This document shows, in pieces, positions 47,047-59,168 of a stretch of 64,000 bases of DNA. This stretch comes from Siphonodentalium dalli (lineage: Eukaryota; Mollusca; Scaphopoda; Gadilida; Siphonodentaliidae). Under the pieces are notes generated by a model. The model was given only the letters and a program-made list of their open reading frames with translations. It ran no database searches and had not been told where the DNA came from. The number at the start of each line of letters is the position of its first letter. Within the stretch, counting starts at the first letter, position 1. The translations under genes and the position numbers were made by a program. The DNA lies in NCBI GenBank assembly GCA_032622095.1, contig CP136067.1, positions 51,065,899 through 51,129,898 on the forward strand, given 5' to 3'.

Positions 47047-47472
47047 TCAGTCTCTTTGAAAAGCCGACGAATATCCTAACGGATATACGTCTCTAGAAGT
47101 GTCAATTATATTTATATTTCATCGGCAGCATTCCCAACAAGACGTAATAAACCGCGCAACAACATGATGCGATGACTGATAAAAAAGATGATGTCTCCTA
47201 TATTGCGATGAGTAAAATGAATTATGGATGTATCACCTGTATTCAGTTTTCCAACAATAGTTGAGTTTGACAATGCGTGGGAAAATTGTCGACGCGACAT
47301 GACCTCAGATCTGTGAAGTGGTGTGTTATGACATAACCAATGAAATCGCGCGTAATCTGCGCCACTTTCCAATGAAATAGAGGGAATCCCTTCAAAACAG
47401 AATATAATTTTTATAGAGAGTTTAAGAGACGTAATCCGATATAGGATTTTCGTCGGCTTTTCAATGAGACTA
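47047..47472 (-). mobile_element. Family E element, complete (426 bp, 50-bp terminal inverted repeats)
   Basis: CAGTCTCTTTGAAAAGCCGA and CGAATATCCTAACGGATATA at the left pair with the right end (TATAGGATTTTCGTCGGCTT, TTCAATGAGACTA). The interior matches the truncated copy at 5554-5853 in opposite orientation. The 86-codon minus frame inside is out of register in the other copy, so it is not a conserved gene. TIRs and size fit a MITE. Confidence 0.85.
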
Positions 47473-48269
47473 ATTCAAGATATAAACGCAGATACAGCAG
47501 TATGAGTGTATACTTGGCATCGCGCCATCAAAATTACCGAGCTGATTAATATTATTTCGATGGACACACTAACGGCCCGATGGACGGAGATCATTCCTAT
47601 AGCCCCCGAAAATTATATTTTCGGGGGAAGAACATCCCCTACCACAGACCCAACATCCCAACTCTAGAATATTCACCCTTAAATCACAATTGTGCAACCG
47701 CCAAACTGTTGGAAATTACCAATCTGACACCCATTATGGTTGGCAATCTTCCAATTGATGGGCATTGAGGCCCCAAATAAGATAGGAAGTTGGAATATAT
47801 TATACATTGATCTAAACCATCAAATTACTCACTAAATAGAGTTTGGACACCAAACTAGCAGAACGATTTGCACACAGTTCGTTCTGAAATTTTAGCTGAT
47901 AATTTCAGGTATCAATTTCCCCTCTTGAAAGTTGGGGCGAGGTAATTGGGGAGTTAAATGTTAAAATAATGTTCCTCCAATTTATCAAAACTACAGCAAA
48001 TTATGCAGCAGAAATTTTCATTCTGACAATCTAGTATATTGTTAGAAACACAGGTGTTGCACTTCTAGATCCAGTTATTCGCTATGTATACTAGAATCCT
48101 AAACAAAGAACAGTTTAATTTGTACATCTGTTCGTATATATTACTGTAATTCGATGCGGAAAAATGTGCTAATTTCACTTTTCATTTTACATACATTATT
48201 CAGCTTATTTTAATGATTTTGATTTGTTAAAAAGGCATAAAGCTTCTTTTTTTTTCATGTGATATACAA
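47473..48269. other. No supported feature
   Basis: AT-rich; CCCCCGAAAATTATATTTTC with GGGGGAAG near 47600 forms a small palindrome. No gene or repeat otherwise. Confidence 0.5.
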
Positions 48270-48415
48270 GATCATCAACTTGTTATGTTGGGATATAAGA
48301 TTTTATGAAACTCGTATAATAAATTTGATTCACAACTCGTCTACGACTCGATTTGAATCAATTTATCAAACTCATTTCATAAAATAGTATATCCCAACAT
48401 AACTCGTTGGAGATC
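48270..48415. mobile_element. Family D palindromic MITE, copy 2 (146 bp)
   Basis: TTATGTTGGGATATAAGATT at the left is mirrored by ATATCCCAACATAACTCGTT at the right, ending GGAGATC. The centre is CAACTCGTCTACGACTCG. It matches 22115-22261 over its full length, including the outer GAT(C/A)TCCAACGAGT ends. Confidence 0.85.
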
Positions 48416-49236
48416 CTCCATATTCGTCGCTCTCTCGGCATAAATTCACGCCGGCCATGGGATCTATAATACCTTCACGAACATCTCCATAGAGCGTATT
48501 AGCCATAAGTAGTTAATTTTCTTGTATATTTACAGGAAGTGCGTGCACGTCATTTCCCATACCGGCGTATTAAGCAGGACGCGGTAGCATGCCATAGAAC
48601 AAAATAGTTACTGTTATGCTGCTAGTTTTCAAGTGATGAATGCGTTGTTCGAGTCAAACGTTTTCTTATATGCATACGCATCCAACAGACAGATAAGTGC
48701 GTCGACGGTATATATAGTGTATATAAATATACTACAGTATTTGTATTGGGGATGTTTAGATTGATAACACTTGTATCACCCATCAAACATCACATAATAT
48801 AGTTCTCTTTATACCCGAGGCGAGAAATTATTGTTCAATAATCAGCCAGAAATGTTCTATTTCCAAACAAAGCGAGTGCAACACAGCAATTATCAGTTGT
48901 CTGTGAGACGCGCAACGTGCCATACCAATGCGCCATCAAATGTGTAACATTTACAGTCGCTGTTTTGCCAACTTTATTAACAAACTATTGTTGAAAGATT
49001 GATGTCCAGCCACATTGTGACGAATAGTATAGTCTGGTATTTATTGACAGGCGAAGTTAGTAGTTTCAATCTAAAACCTCTATATTTTATGATATTTCTA
49101 TACGTACGGCGACGTTTGGTTTTAAACAGAGTGATTTATATGTCTATTTATACCGAATAGTGTATGTCTCATTTATCGAGATTTATATTAATCTTTCATC
49201 TGTATAAAAGTAATTCGTTTCTGTATATTTGAACGG
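48416..49236. other. No supported feature
   Basis: AT-rich, without recognisable genes or repeats. Confidence 0.5.
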
Positions 49237-49800
49237 AACTACAATGATACAATCATGTTCCGAATGTCCATTTACTCGCCACTACCCTGACGCAATACAC
49301 TTAATAATCAACTGGCTCATACGATACAATCGTGTTCCGAATGTCCATTTACTCGTCCACTACCCTGACGCAATACTCTTAATACTCAACTGGCTACAAC
49401 GATACAATCTTGTTCCGAATGTCCATTTACTCGTCCACTACCCTGACGCAATACACTTAATAATCAACTGGCTCATACTATACAATCGTGTTCCGAATGT
49501 CCATTTACTCGTCCACTACCCTGACGCAATACTCTTAATACTCAACTGGCTACAACGATACAATCTTGTTCCGAATGTCCATTTACTCGTCCACTACCCT
49601 GACGCAATACACTTAATAATCTACTGTCCATTTACTCGTCCACTACCCTGACGCAATACACTTAATAATCTACTGTCCATTTACTCGTCCACTACCCTGA
49701 CGCAATACTCTTAATACTCAACTGGCTACAACGATACAATCTTGTTCCGAATGTCCATTTACTCGTCCACTACCCTGACGCAATACACTCAATAATCTAC
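49237..49800 (+). repeat. Minisatellite, 78-bp unit alternating two variants
   Basis: TTCCGAATGTCCATTTACTC and CACTACCCTGACGCAATAC recur at 78-bp steps. Two unit types alternate: one with CACTTAATAATCAACTGGCT, the other with CTCTTAATACTCAACTGGCT, a dimeric higher-order period of 156 bp. Later units lose the ACGATACAATC part, giving 54-bp steps. Since 78 is 26 codons, a 140-codon frame stays open, but it has no signal peptide or known domain and is best seen as a product of the period. Confidence 0.95.
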
Positions 49801-51044
49801 TGGCTATAGCCAGTGGCCACCCCCCATATAATAGGCTATTGGTTTCGTGGTATGTGGTTCGTTTGCCATGATCAATGCTTATATTCGCACATTATATATT
49901 ACATACCAGATTTTGTATTCTTAACCTTCATGTATGTGGTCATTTCGACTGTTCGCTCTTGAGCGATCCTGAGCGCTCGCTGAAAACGTATGACGTACTG
50001 GTAAATACCTTGTCAAATGCAACGTTATGTGGATTTAGGAAGGTTTGTGTTAGTAACCATTAAAAAAAAAATGCCTATCGGAAACACTCGGAATATGATC
50101 AGTTTTGTGTGTGGTATGTAATCAATATAGAGCCGCACTCATATTGGTTTTGGTTATTGATTACCGCATTCGAGCGGATTGTGGTAAGATACCCCTTGAG
50201 CCTTCGGCTTTCGTGTTATCCTAACGCCATCCACACTTATGCAATAATCGGTAACCCTAAACAACACATTCTGGCTCTATATATTTCCCAAACGGAAAAT
50301 CCTCTCTATTTTTAATTTCTCTACAATCGAGAACTCACTCAACCTCAGAACTTCGTAATAGTTCGGATCTTCTCTAGACGTGACATAAACAAACATCATA
50401 TACAAGATTGCTCACAATTAAAAGGCATAATTATTCTGTGAGTAATTTAAAACAACAGTTGTAGATTATAAAACTTCATCATATGACCGTATACGATATC
50501 ACTCTTTATTACAAGCATGTTCCTAGATGTACAGTGCTATTGCTGCTCCATATTTACACATCTTTATGGAACGTACGTTCCTCATGCATCTTAACGGCGT
50601 GAAATGACGTACATGACGTTCGCCTCAACCATGAAACCGGAAAAAAGCATACCACACATGACAAAACAAGCCCTGTTTTGTCCTAAGTAAACATTGTAAG
50701 TCTGTATTTTTCAATGCATTGATTCTAGGGAGGGTGACGAAATAAACACAGAATGACTCGTATGTTAATTGGTTTGTTGATACGGCAATTGTGCCACCGC
50801 GGATGGATATAACTCGAGTCTGCGCACTCGTTCTACCACTCCGCACTGGGACTCGCGTCATTTTGTGTATATTTCCGATATATGTAGGACACTCTACATG
50901 CAGATAACATTTAGTTTATTTTATTTAGTCAACATTATTGTTTTTAGTTAGATTTTGAACATCATTCTGTCGAAGTTTATTCAATTTCCCGCCGTAGACC
51001 CAGGGAAAAAGAATTTAGTCATTTCAGATCACGTGTTGCTATAA
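49801..51044. other. No supported feature
   Basis: Short frames only. Nothing recognised. Confidence 0.45.
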
Positions 51045-51413
51045 CTAAATAAAATTACTAATAACAGCACTAATGCCAGCGATCGGGACAAGAAACGCAT
51101 GCAGCCATGATGAAGCCTTACACGCTTCCGTTGTGAATAGTACATGTACAGTGAATCGAGTGGCTGACTCACTGAAAAGATGTTCCGAATTACTCTGACA
51201 TTTCAATGGAATGGATGTTGCATGCAGATTATTGATTATTGTCATGAGATCAGTTCCGGAGATTACCGGAGCTGTGCAAAACGAGTAAAGCCATCCATTA
51301 GTGACGTTGTTTGTTTGTGACGTTGATGTGACTGTTATATTCACCAGCTGCCTGGATAAGAAAGACCAGAAAGTTATAAGAGTATAGACTGAATCCAGCA
51401 CATACGGAGCCAT
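51045..51413 (-). CDS. Hypothetical small secreted or membrane-anchored protein (doubtful)
   Basis: From the ATG at 51413 the frame gives about 122 residues. The start is hydrophobic (residues about 3-22, YVLDSVYTLITFWSFL). There follow a Ser/Thr-rich stretch with NIT and NVT glycosylation sequons, three cysteines spread over the middle, and a hydrophobic C-terminus (WLHAFLVPIAGISAVISNFI). That arrangement is what a signal peptide plus GPI-anchor or tail-anchor signal would look like. The frame stays open upstream of the ATG to near a possible acceptor (GCAACAG). No family is recognised, and AT-rich chance frames often look hydrophobic. It is listed because it is the least repeat-like frame in the window. 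Confidence 0.25.
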   Translation of the reverse strand: MAPYVLDSVYTLITFWSFLSRQLVNITVTSTSQTNNVTNGWLYSFCTAPVISGTDLMTIINNLHATSIPLKCQSNSEHLFSESATRFTVHVLFTTEACKASSWLHAFLVPIAGISAVISNFI

Positions 51414-51428
51414 AATGTAACCTACCAC

Positions 51429-52263
51429 GCTGGTATATCTGTTGCGACCATGAATCCGTGATTAATTAATTAATTACTTCATATTTTAATGACAACACTG
51501 ACAACAATAGAATAAAACCTACATATAGTTCGATCATGAACATAGTGCGTACCATTCTAGCCAAGTGCTGCAAGCAGCAATCTGTGAAAGTGGTGTTGAC
51601 CTAAATATAACCCTCTTATTATTCTACAATGTTACACACCAACTACATAAACAAAACAGTTATCTGCGAACAGAGTTGGTGTTGTGTGTGTATACATTCC
51701 TATTCGATACATCCATGTATGCTTGACATAATCGACTCCTTTAACGAGGTTGTATACCGGTATTGACCGCAGTGATACTGTCAGTCAACCGCAGTCAAGT
51801 GGTAATATTATCACAGTGTCGACAGTGAATGCTAGCAGTTGACATGCATGCGGTATACACCGACAATCTTACTGTGATATTATTTCTTTTAAATGCGGTA
51901 ACCAAGAAGTAATAACATAGCGTGAATTTTTTTTCCGACCACCATACACCACATAAAAATTTTTCATGACCGGCTCACACCCAGTTCATTGCCCATGAGT
52001 GTCATGCACCGCGTTAATTCTGTTCTGCTCGATTTATAATTTTTTTTAACAAGTGAGATTTCAACATCCGGCGTCATTTTCAATCACCAAGTTTTCAATT
52101 GACAAAAACCATATCTACACTCTCGGGGCATCACGCCACCCCAAACAAAGCTTTATCTGGTGATTTTATAATGACGACGTAAAAGATACATAATTCATAT
52201 AAGCATCGCATGAATAATGCAGTCTAACTGAAAGCGAGGTGGTGCCGCGGTATAATTTAAACT
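51429..52263. other. No supported gene; inverted GCGGTA-containing words
   Basis: Around 51762-51905, TACCGGTATTGACCGCAGTG, CAGTTGACATGCATGCGGTA and AAATGCGGTAACC give several related words in both orientations. They resemble the outer flanks of the element starting at 52264, so some of this may be an older insertion. Confidence 0.4.
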
Positions 52264-52394
52264 AGGGCTGTAACGATACACATTCATGATGCTATATGAA
52301 TCACGATAAAGGATCAGCGATACGATACATATCATGATACACTAAAGTAGTGTTCCCAAATGAAAAGCATTTGCATTACCAGGACTCCCCTATC

Positions 52395-52690
52395 GAACAG
52401 AATGGCTTATTAAGCCATTTGTATGCCCTCACATAGCCACCAGAGACCGATCATGTGATGGCTAAGATAAACCATCACTATAGTTATATTAGCACTCATG
52501 AAGAATAATAAGATCTGTTATGGCTTTGCTAGCCATCCTACCAGGAAGAATTTTTGATTATGGCCAAGTTGATGGTTAGTGGGTGACTTATTAATCCATC
52601 AACATGGAATTATATTCACTAGCCATCAGTACTGGTGGTTAAGAATATCTTCGCTAACCATCAGTCTGGAGAAACATTGAAATGTTAGCT
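52395..52690. repeat. Cluster of GCTA(A/G)CCATCA words in both orientations
   Basis: About ten short words related to AGCCATCA/TGATGGCT, AACCATCA or TGATGGTTA occur within 300 bp, spaced irregularly, for example GTGATGGCTAAGATAAACCA, CTAGCCATCAGT and GCTAACCATCAGT. It may be a decayed minisatellite or clustered sub-terminal sites of the surrounding element. Confidence 0.5.
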
Positions 52691-53857
52691 CTCACGAAAG
52701 GCATAAAGTATAAGAGACCCGCAGCGTGGAAAATTTCAAATGAATAGAGGGAGTGCAATTATCAGTATTTATTCTAAGTCCACATCACGGTATTATTATG
52801 GAAAATATGATAAAAAGTTCACAACTTTGTCGTTTTTTTGGTTCGATTTTTACATTCTACGCATCACGGAAATACCCATGATGTCACAATCATGATGGTG
52901 AAATTACCAAATATTATTAAATTAATTAATTAGAAATAATATTTTTTTTGTTAATTAAAGAAACATAATGCCAACATAAATACCTTTTGTATTATAATTC
53001 TATATCAGGAATTGTTTCAGTGAATTGAAAAAGAAAATTTTATATTTTCTGCTAATTATGTTTAGGTCTACTTGTTGGGTTTAATACTAATATGTCGTGG
53101 CTAGAAAATGGAAGAAATTGACCAAACCATATTCAGGGCCAAGATTCATATTTTAAAAAATGCAGCTAGTCCTTTATGGGGAATAAACTTGAATAAACTT
53201 GAACGGAGACCTGCCGTAATTATAACAATTCATTTGGAACATTATAATTTAATAATCCATTAGACATAATCAGAACGATAACATTTTGAATTGTTTTGCA
53301 CTCTACATTCCACAAATTTAATTTATCAGCTTTATGTCACTAAACTACAAAAGTTGTATGACATTCAATGTAGAGGATAATCTGTATAGTACATGCTAGT
53401 AATAATACATTCAACACGATGCTCTGATGAGACTGACATATGGCTGGCTATGCACGTGGGCCACACCAGATAGAGGAAATTAATTTCTAAAAAACAAATG
53501 TTTATACTGCCTGCCTGCCCTGAAATATTTGGAGCCAACTAAATTTGAATTTTAACAGCCTTATTCTGTGGGTTAGTTACACTTATGTTCTAGCGGTCTT
53601 ATAAACTTTTGACTTCTTCAGTTGAGATTCATTGGACTGGTACTGCAATGACTTCAAGACATACTGAGCCTGCTATTTTGAAAATCTGTGAAAATATTAT
53701 TGTAAATCTGTTTAGCAAACATTCAGCCTGAGATCCTGAGAGAATATCCAGCTGCCACTAAGATACAAATTGGTAAGTATAATCCTCAGCAAAATATTTT
53801 CTAATTTATTGGGCATGATATGGCACATTAAACATCTTGAAAAAAACATTCACATTT

Positions 53858-54045
53858 AACCCTTCCATGACTGGAGCTTCCTGAAATGTTTTGAACAAAA
53901 TGTGCCAATTCATTCTCTAATGTATGCAAGTCGCCCATATTGAACGTCGCATATATAAGAGAAAACATTGGCCTAACAATATTTCCGACCTTGTAAGCCA
54001 GCGCATTATCTTATATATGCGAGTTTCCCATATGTACCTTTGGCT
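53858..54045 (-). repeat. Dispersed repeat, copy 2 (inverted relative to 40390)
   Basis: TAACCCTTCCATGACTGG at the left end and GACCTTGTAAGCCAGCGCAT towards the right match the 40390-40620 copy in reverse complement. It lies inside the 52264-54935 element, so it inserted there or is carried by it. Confidence 0.65.
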
Positions 54046-54935
54046 CGCCCAGCCTAATATGAAGATGTTGCTTGATCACTGATACCAGTGTGTCCCCGAC
54101 ACCAATGTAAACTGTTGACATAGCAAATAAACATGGATATGTATGTTTTTGCCTTCAAATTTATAAATTTCCCATCTCCCAATCTATTCCATGCAAAAAA
54201 CATAAATATAGGCTACATACACATCTTATATTATATGCCCTTGAACGTTTATATTTTACAAACGCCAGATAGTGTTTATTTAATTGAATAATGTGACAAG
54301 GCTCAATGTATAAATTTCATTCAATTTGACAGTGTAATTAGGACAGAGCAAATAATTGTGGTCTGTCATTTGAAACTCAGAATCACATAAATAGCTAGAT
54401 ATAACTTCTGAACGATGTATATAAATGTTTGAACTCAGGTGACTTTAGCTGTCAAAGCACGTTATTACAAGCAACTATTCTAGAGGTTTTAAATTGGAAC
54501 CTGAACATCGAGTGCCCTTTTAATATTATACATTTTTGTTCAAGGCATATATACTAGGTCAGTTAGCTCAAATAATAATTTTTTTCTTTCAGATATAAAC
54601 ACAATGTACAGACAGGTAGCAGCTTGATAAATTAATCACCATTTTGTTTATTATTACTATTTACAGAATACCAGAATCAACCACTGCCACTCAAGAGAAA
54701 GAGAAAGAGCATACACATAATGGACAATGAGAGTGTACATCGTACATATACCAGTACCATATGTCCAAAATAAATTATACTGACTCCATGGCGAATAATT
54801 ACTTGAATCATAATTGCTGCCCATCCATGCATTTGTAGAGATGTTCAGCTAATAAGTTCAACAAACATCCTGATGCTTATTATCTGAACATCTACAACTC
54901 ATTGAATGATATTCAACGATGAATTGTTACAGCCC

Positions 54936-56279
54936 TTGCTATATTTTACCGCAGTTGATTGTATAATACCGGTGGCCAACCTTGCTAAGGAGGGTCACTT
55001 AATTACAGCATAGCTTTAATTCAGCAGAAGTTCTAGATTTCCTTACAATGAACTCAACTGCAATACCAGTAGTCTTCTTCCTTCGTCTCTTCAAAAGGGA
55101 AAGCCTGATTCGTATGTTTCAGTTGGGCGAAATTATTATACATTAGGCCTGAATAATAGTGATGTTTCCGGTAACACGTCCACCCCTAGTCCAGACCAGA
55201 CAGCCGCCCATACTAATTTTATCGACACAATTTAAATTTTTAACGCTATAACCGAAACAAAACAAAAATCAAATTTATTAATATCTGATGGTAGTAAAAC
55301 TGCTAATCAGTCACAAGTCTGCATCATTTACACTGAAATTTGGGCGGCTCCCTTGTGTATACGGACCAGTTCAAAGGCCAGGTTTTTATTAAAATCGCTA
55401 CCAGGCATATTTATCCCTTCCAATAAATACCCACATTAATCTGCTTATTGTTTTGTGTTATACATATACTGTATCATCTGCTGTGCCAAGTAAAAATAAA
55501 ATAAGCCCGACCATACTATTTTTCCTTCCGTTTCCGGCATGAGGGTGGTTTCGCAACTCACGGATGAAGTTACGACTACATTTAGCTATTCGTAGTTGGA
55601 AATTCATGTGGGGCCAAAAAAAATTGCATCGGAATAACGAAAACAATTATACATGTACTTACTGTATACAGTAAGTTCACGGATAATCAATTACATTGAG
55701 ATTTTTACTACATGTGTATGCGCTATCTACAATATTCTTATTTTCATTAATAGTAATAATAACTCTCCAATGACACTATTTCACAGATCAAAACCATTGT
55801 TATGTAAACATTACTGTTACAGTCAGAGCGGCATTGTTGATCAATGTCTAAGTAGTCCAATAAAGATACCATTTTTATTAGAAAAGTTCAAAGTATTGAA
55901 AAATATTCTGATAATAATATTTAGACTAAATTATTTTAACTTACTTTGCGATTAGAAATGTTTGTTGACAAATCACTGTAACAGCTATGTTTAACTTTAC
56001 ATAACAATTGTTTCAATATGTGTCATTTTGTTATTTGATAACGTTCAATAATTTATATAGTAATAGCAAATTGTTCTATACTATTGTATTAATCGACATA
56101 CCACACATATAATGGTGATCTACAAACCCCTACAGGGGCGGAGCTGACCTTCATATTTGGTGAATTTATTTGTCTGGAGTGTCCCGTATCTGCCCATCAG
56201 CATACATGAAAGTCATACTGGTAATGACCCCCCCCCCCCCCAGATGGTACAAATTATCACCACTCTTTGGGTGTTGGAA
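54936..56279. other. No supported gene
   Basis: Frames of up to 100 codons (55653-55955) are AT-rich and unrecognised. A poly-C run of about 13 stands at 56228-56241. Confidence 0.45.
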
Positions 56280-56568
56280 TATAAGCGAGATCACTGAGTC
56301 GGCTCCATATTGGACTCATCCAACCCCAGTTCCGCAGGTTAAGTGCTACATATCACAGTTCTGGAGATTCATTCTATATATGGAACCTTTGAATATTCAT
56401 GATTCCATATATGGTATTCATGAATATTCAAAAGCTCCATATTTGGAATCATAAATATTCAAAAGTTCCATATATGGAATGCACCTCCAGAACGTTGACC
56501 TGTAGCACACCGCGGAACGGGGGCTGGATGAATCCATCATAGTCGCGACTCAGTGATCTCGGTTATTG
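56280..56568. mobile_element. 289-bp palindromic MITE
   Basis: ATAAGCGAGATCACTGAGTC at the left pairs with GACTCAGTGATCTCGGTTAT at the right. Inward, CTCATCCAACCCCAGTTCCG pairs with CGGAACGGGGGCTGGATGAA, and GTTCTGGAGATTCATTC with GCACCTCCAGAAC. The centre is a smaller repeat of CCATATATGG and GAATATTCATGA/TTC words. The fold is almost complete over the whole length. Confidence 0.9.
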
Positions 56569-57049
56569 ACACAAAAGGGCATTTACATGTATTGTATTAA
56601 AGAAACGACAAAAACCCTTTTGGTGTATTGTTTAATAGCTTTATAAACACTATTTCAGGGGGGGGGTAAAAAGTTTACAGGAAGGTATGCCGTTGTTTAT
56701 TTTTTTATTTTTTACTCCAAATGTTTTACAACCCACCCCGCCCCCCCCCCAAATTTAACTAAATTTGGTCTCAAACCGTATAAAACCCTACTGATATCAC
56801 TCGTACGACTGGGAAATTATATTATCTCGTATCGATTATATGACAGTTTAACCTGATTCAGAAGCTGTTTTATTTGAAAAAAATTAACACATACAGCTAG
56901 GGGAAAACAATTCAAATACTGGCTGATAGGCATTTGTCTACCATATGCTAATTTATGTACATGCATTGGAGTTTCCAGGTGAGTGTGTGATGAGAGTATG
57001 CAATGTCTACCTGGGTGGTCAAATTTGACATGGCTAAATGACAATTCTA

Positions 57050-57420
57050 ATGCATCGACTACTAAATATTTAGTTAATGTTATAACCCAATTCCATCGGG
57101 TAACTTTATGTAACCCAATGATTAGTTAAATATTGGGTAAAATCTGACTAAATATTGGGTTAGGAGTTAACTAATTAATTTTGACCCAATTGATTGGGTT
57201 ACAATTAGCTAAAATGTGTGTAGGAGAACGAGGTAACCCAATTTAGTTAGTATGTATTTAGTCACATGGTTAGTCAGAAAATAGTTTAGTTAAGAATTGA
57301 CTAGAAATTAATTAGTCAAGAGTTAGTTACCAATTGTTTAGTCGGAGGAGTTTTGACCCAATGGTTTAGTTAATGCTGACTAAAATTTAGTCATGCGTAA
57401 CTAAACGTTTTTATAGTGCA
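57050..57420. mobile_element. TTAGT/AACCCAAT-rich inverted-repeat element
   Basis: Made almost entirely of TTAGTTA, GACTAAAT, AACCCAAT and ATTGGGTTA words in both orientations. The right end CGTTTTTATAGTGCAG is a typical element-like terminus. The left end near GACTACTAAATATTTAGTTA is weakly complementary. Probably a MITE with internally reiterated motifs. Confidence 0.55.
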
Positions 57421-59168
57421 GTTTGTATATACTGATTTGTGTGATGACGTCGATTAAAATTGACGAAAAACGGTGCCACTGGATCTGGGTGTAAAGTCCG
57501 CAACAAAAGAGTAGGGCAATCGTGATCCAGTATTATCCCTACCGATTCCACAAGCTGGTATGCGTCGAAGGAAAGTTGGACAAGCCGGTGCGATGGTGGA
57601 ATTTGAAGGACTATGGAATAAGTTGGAATTTCCAATGAGAACGTCCAGAAAGGAACAAGCTACGTCATACACCGCCTGTACGGTGGGATAATGTCTTTCA
57701 ACGGAGCACTGTAACTAATCAAGATCTAGAAGACGCTACCACAAAGCACGGGCATCACGATACGCTATGTGGTTTAGCTGATAAAGATACGAGACTACGA
57801 ATATATATATCAACTATACAATCTGACATGTGTTAGCCAAATGTAGCAGTCTACTTTCATCGTTTGCTTGGTTGCATCGAACACTGTCTCTATATAGTGG
57901 AGTCGTAAAATTTCAGAAGAATTCTTAAACGTCGTAACACCCGGGTGCCGAACAACATGTTCCAGTCTATACGTGCTTCAACGTTCAAGTCCCTAAATGT
58001 CACGAACAAGACGCCAATTTATTGACGTGCGATTTCCCAGTCGCGGGCTTTACACGAGATTCATTGTAAATTGAATTTAGACCTGCACACAGAGAAAGCT
58101 AATCAATTTTATCTTGAATCTTTTCTATCCTGGTGAGGATAACTGTTTCAGCAGAATGCCAAGATCACCGCTGATTGAATCTGCCATTAAGTTATGTTGG
58201 TCCCGGTGCCATAACTGACTGTTGTGATGCCAATACGATGACGACAATACAAAGCGATGTGAACTTCCGTCAATAACACGCTAAAAGATGTAATCCCATT
58301 CAATTGTCGATGCACCTGTACAGTGCTGGTTTCAAATTACCATCCCGTTCGCATTAAGACTACGCTGATCAAGTGCGTTAGACATTGGATGGACTAAAGC
58401 TCCGCCACCCGCCACGGTTCATCGGATTCGTCACCTTCAGTTTACACACGGTGAAAGGAAACACATCGGTTAAATCGATGTTTGTCACCCGATACGAGAA
58501 ATTAAAATCGAGACCAAAGGTCTATGTCGTCGAGCTAAACAGTCATACCTGCAATAGAAGGAAGAACTTTCAACCTAGCTGAAAAGAAACTTCCTCACTG
58601 AGTACATGTACCGCAAATAGTCCACACATGCCTATTGTGGCAGAATAACTTCCAAAACTAACGACAGTTTTTTTTATGCTGAAGCACTGCAGACACAACC
58701 AAAGCTACGCCATCAGCATGACGCCTCTTCCATTCAAAGTGGTGGCTTTAAAATTACAGTTCCAAAAATGAACAACTTAAAGAGACCTTATATGAATCAG
58801 TTTTATTACACAATGGGAGCTATCAGCATAACTACATTCAATGGCCAAATTGTAGTGTCTTTCGCTGTGGGATCATTCGGACATTGTTTTTTCTGCAAGA
58901 ACGCGTAAATGCAGATCATGTTCGAATATAGGATTGGTTTGGATGATAATATGGACACGGTTTTGCTTCCGAACAATGACTATTAAACAACGAGTTGCAT
59001 TCGTAACGATCTATTCGCGACAATTTTGAAGCAGGGGGAGTGTCAACATTTAATTCTGAAAGTAATAATATTCGATTTTTATCGATTTTGACGTCTTGCT
59101 TATGTTTGATTTGTGGATTTTATAGATGCTGGTGATGATTGTGTCAAATCGGACAGGGTATCTTTAAT
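57421..59168. other. No supported gene
   Basis: Two overlapping minus frames at 57411-57672 and a plus frame at 58385-58582 are open, but I recognise no domain. Base composition is slightly less AT-rich than average. Confidence 0.4.

Larger units (their letters stand above)
52264..54935. mobile_element. Candidate hAT-like non-autonomous element, 2.7 kb
   Basis: AGGGCTGTAACGATACA at the left and TGAATTGTTACAGCCCT at the right are inverted. Outside them GCGGTATAATTTAAACT and its counterpart TATATTTTACCGC extend the pairing. AGGGCTGTAACGAT-type ends are known from hAT elements of several animals. Inside there is no frame above about 60 codons, so no transposase. The lack of an 8-bp target duplication next to the AGGG end weakens the call; the outer pairing may mark the true ends. 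Confidence 0.4.

Noticed and set aside
57411-57672. Two overlapping minus-strand frames as a host gene or transposase end
   Set aside because: They are different registers of the same DNA, and neither has a recognisable domain or splice context.
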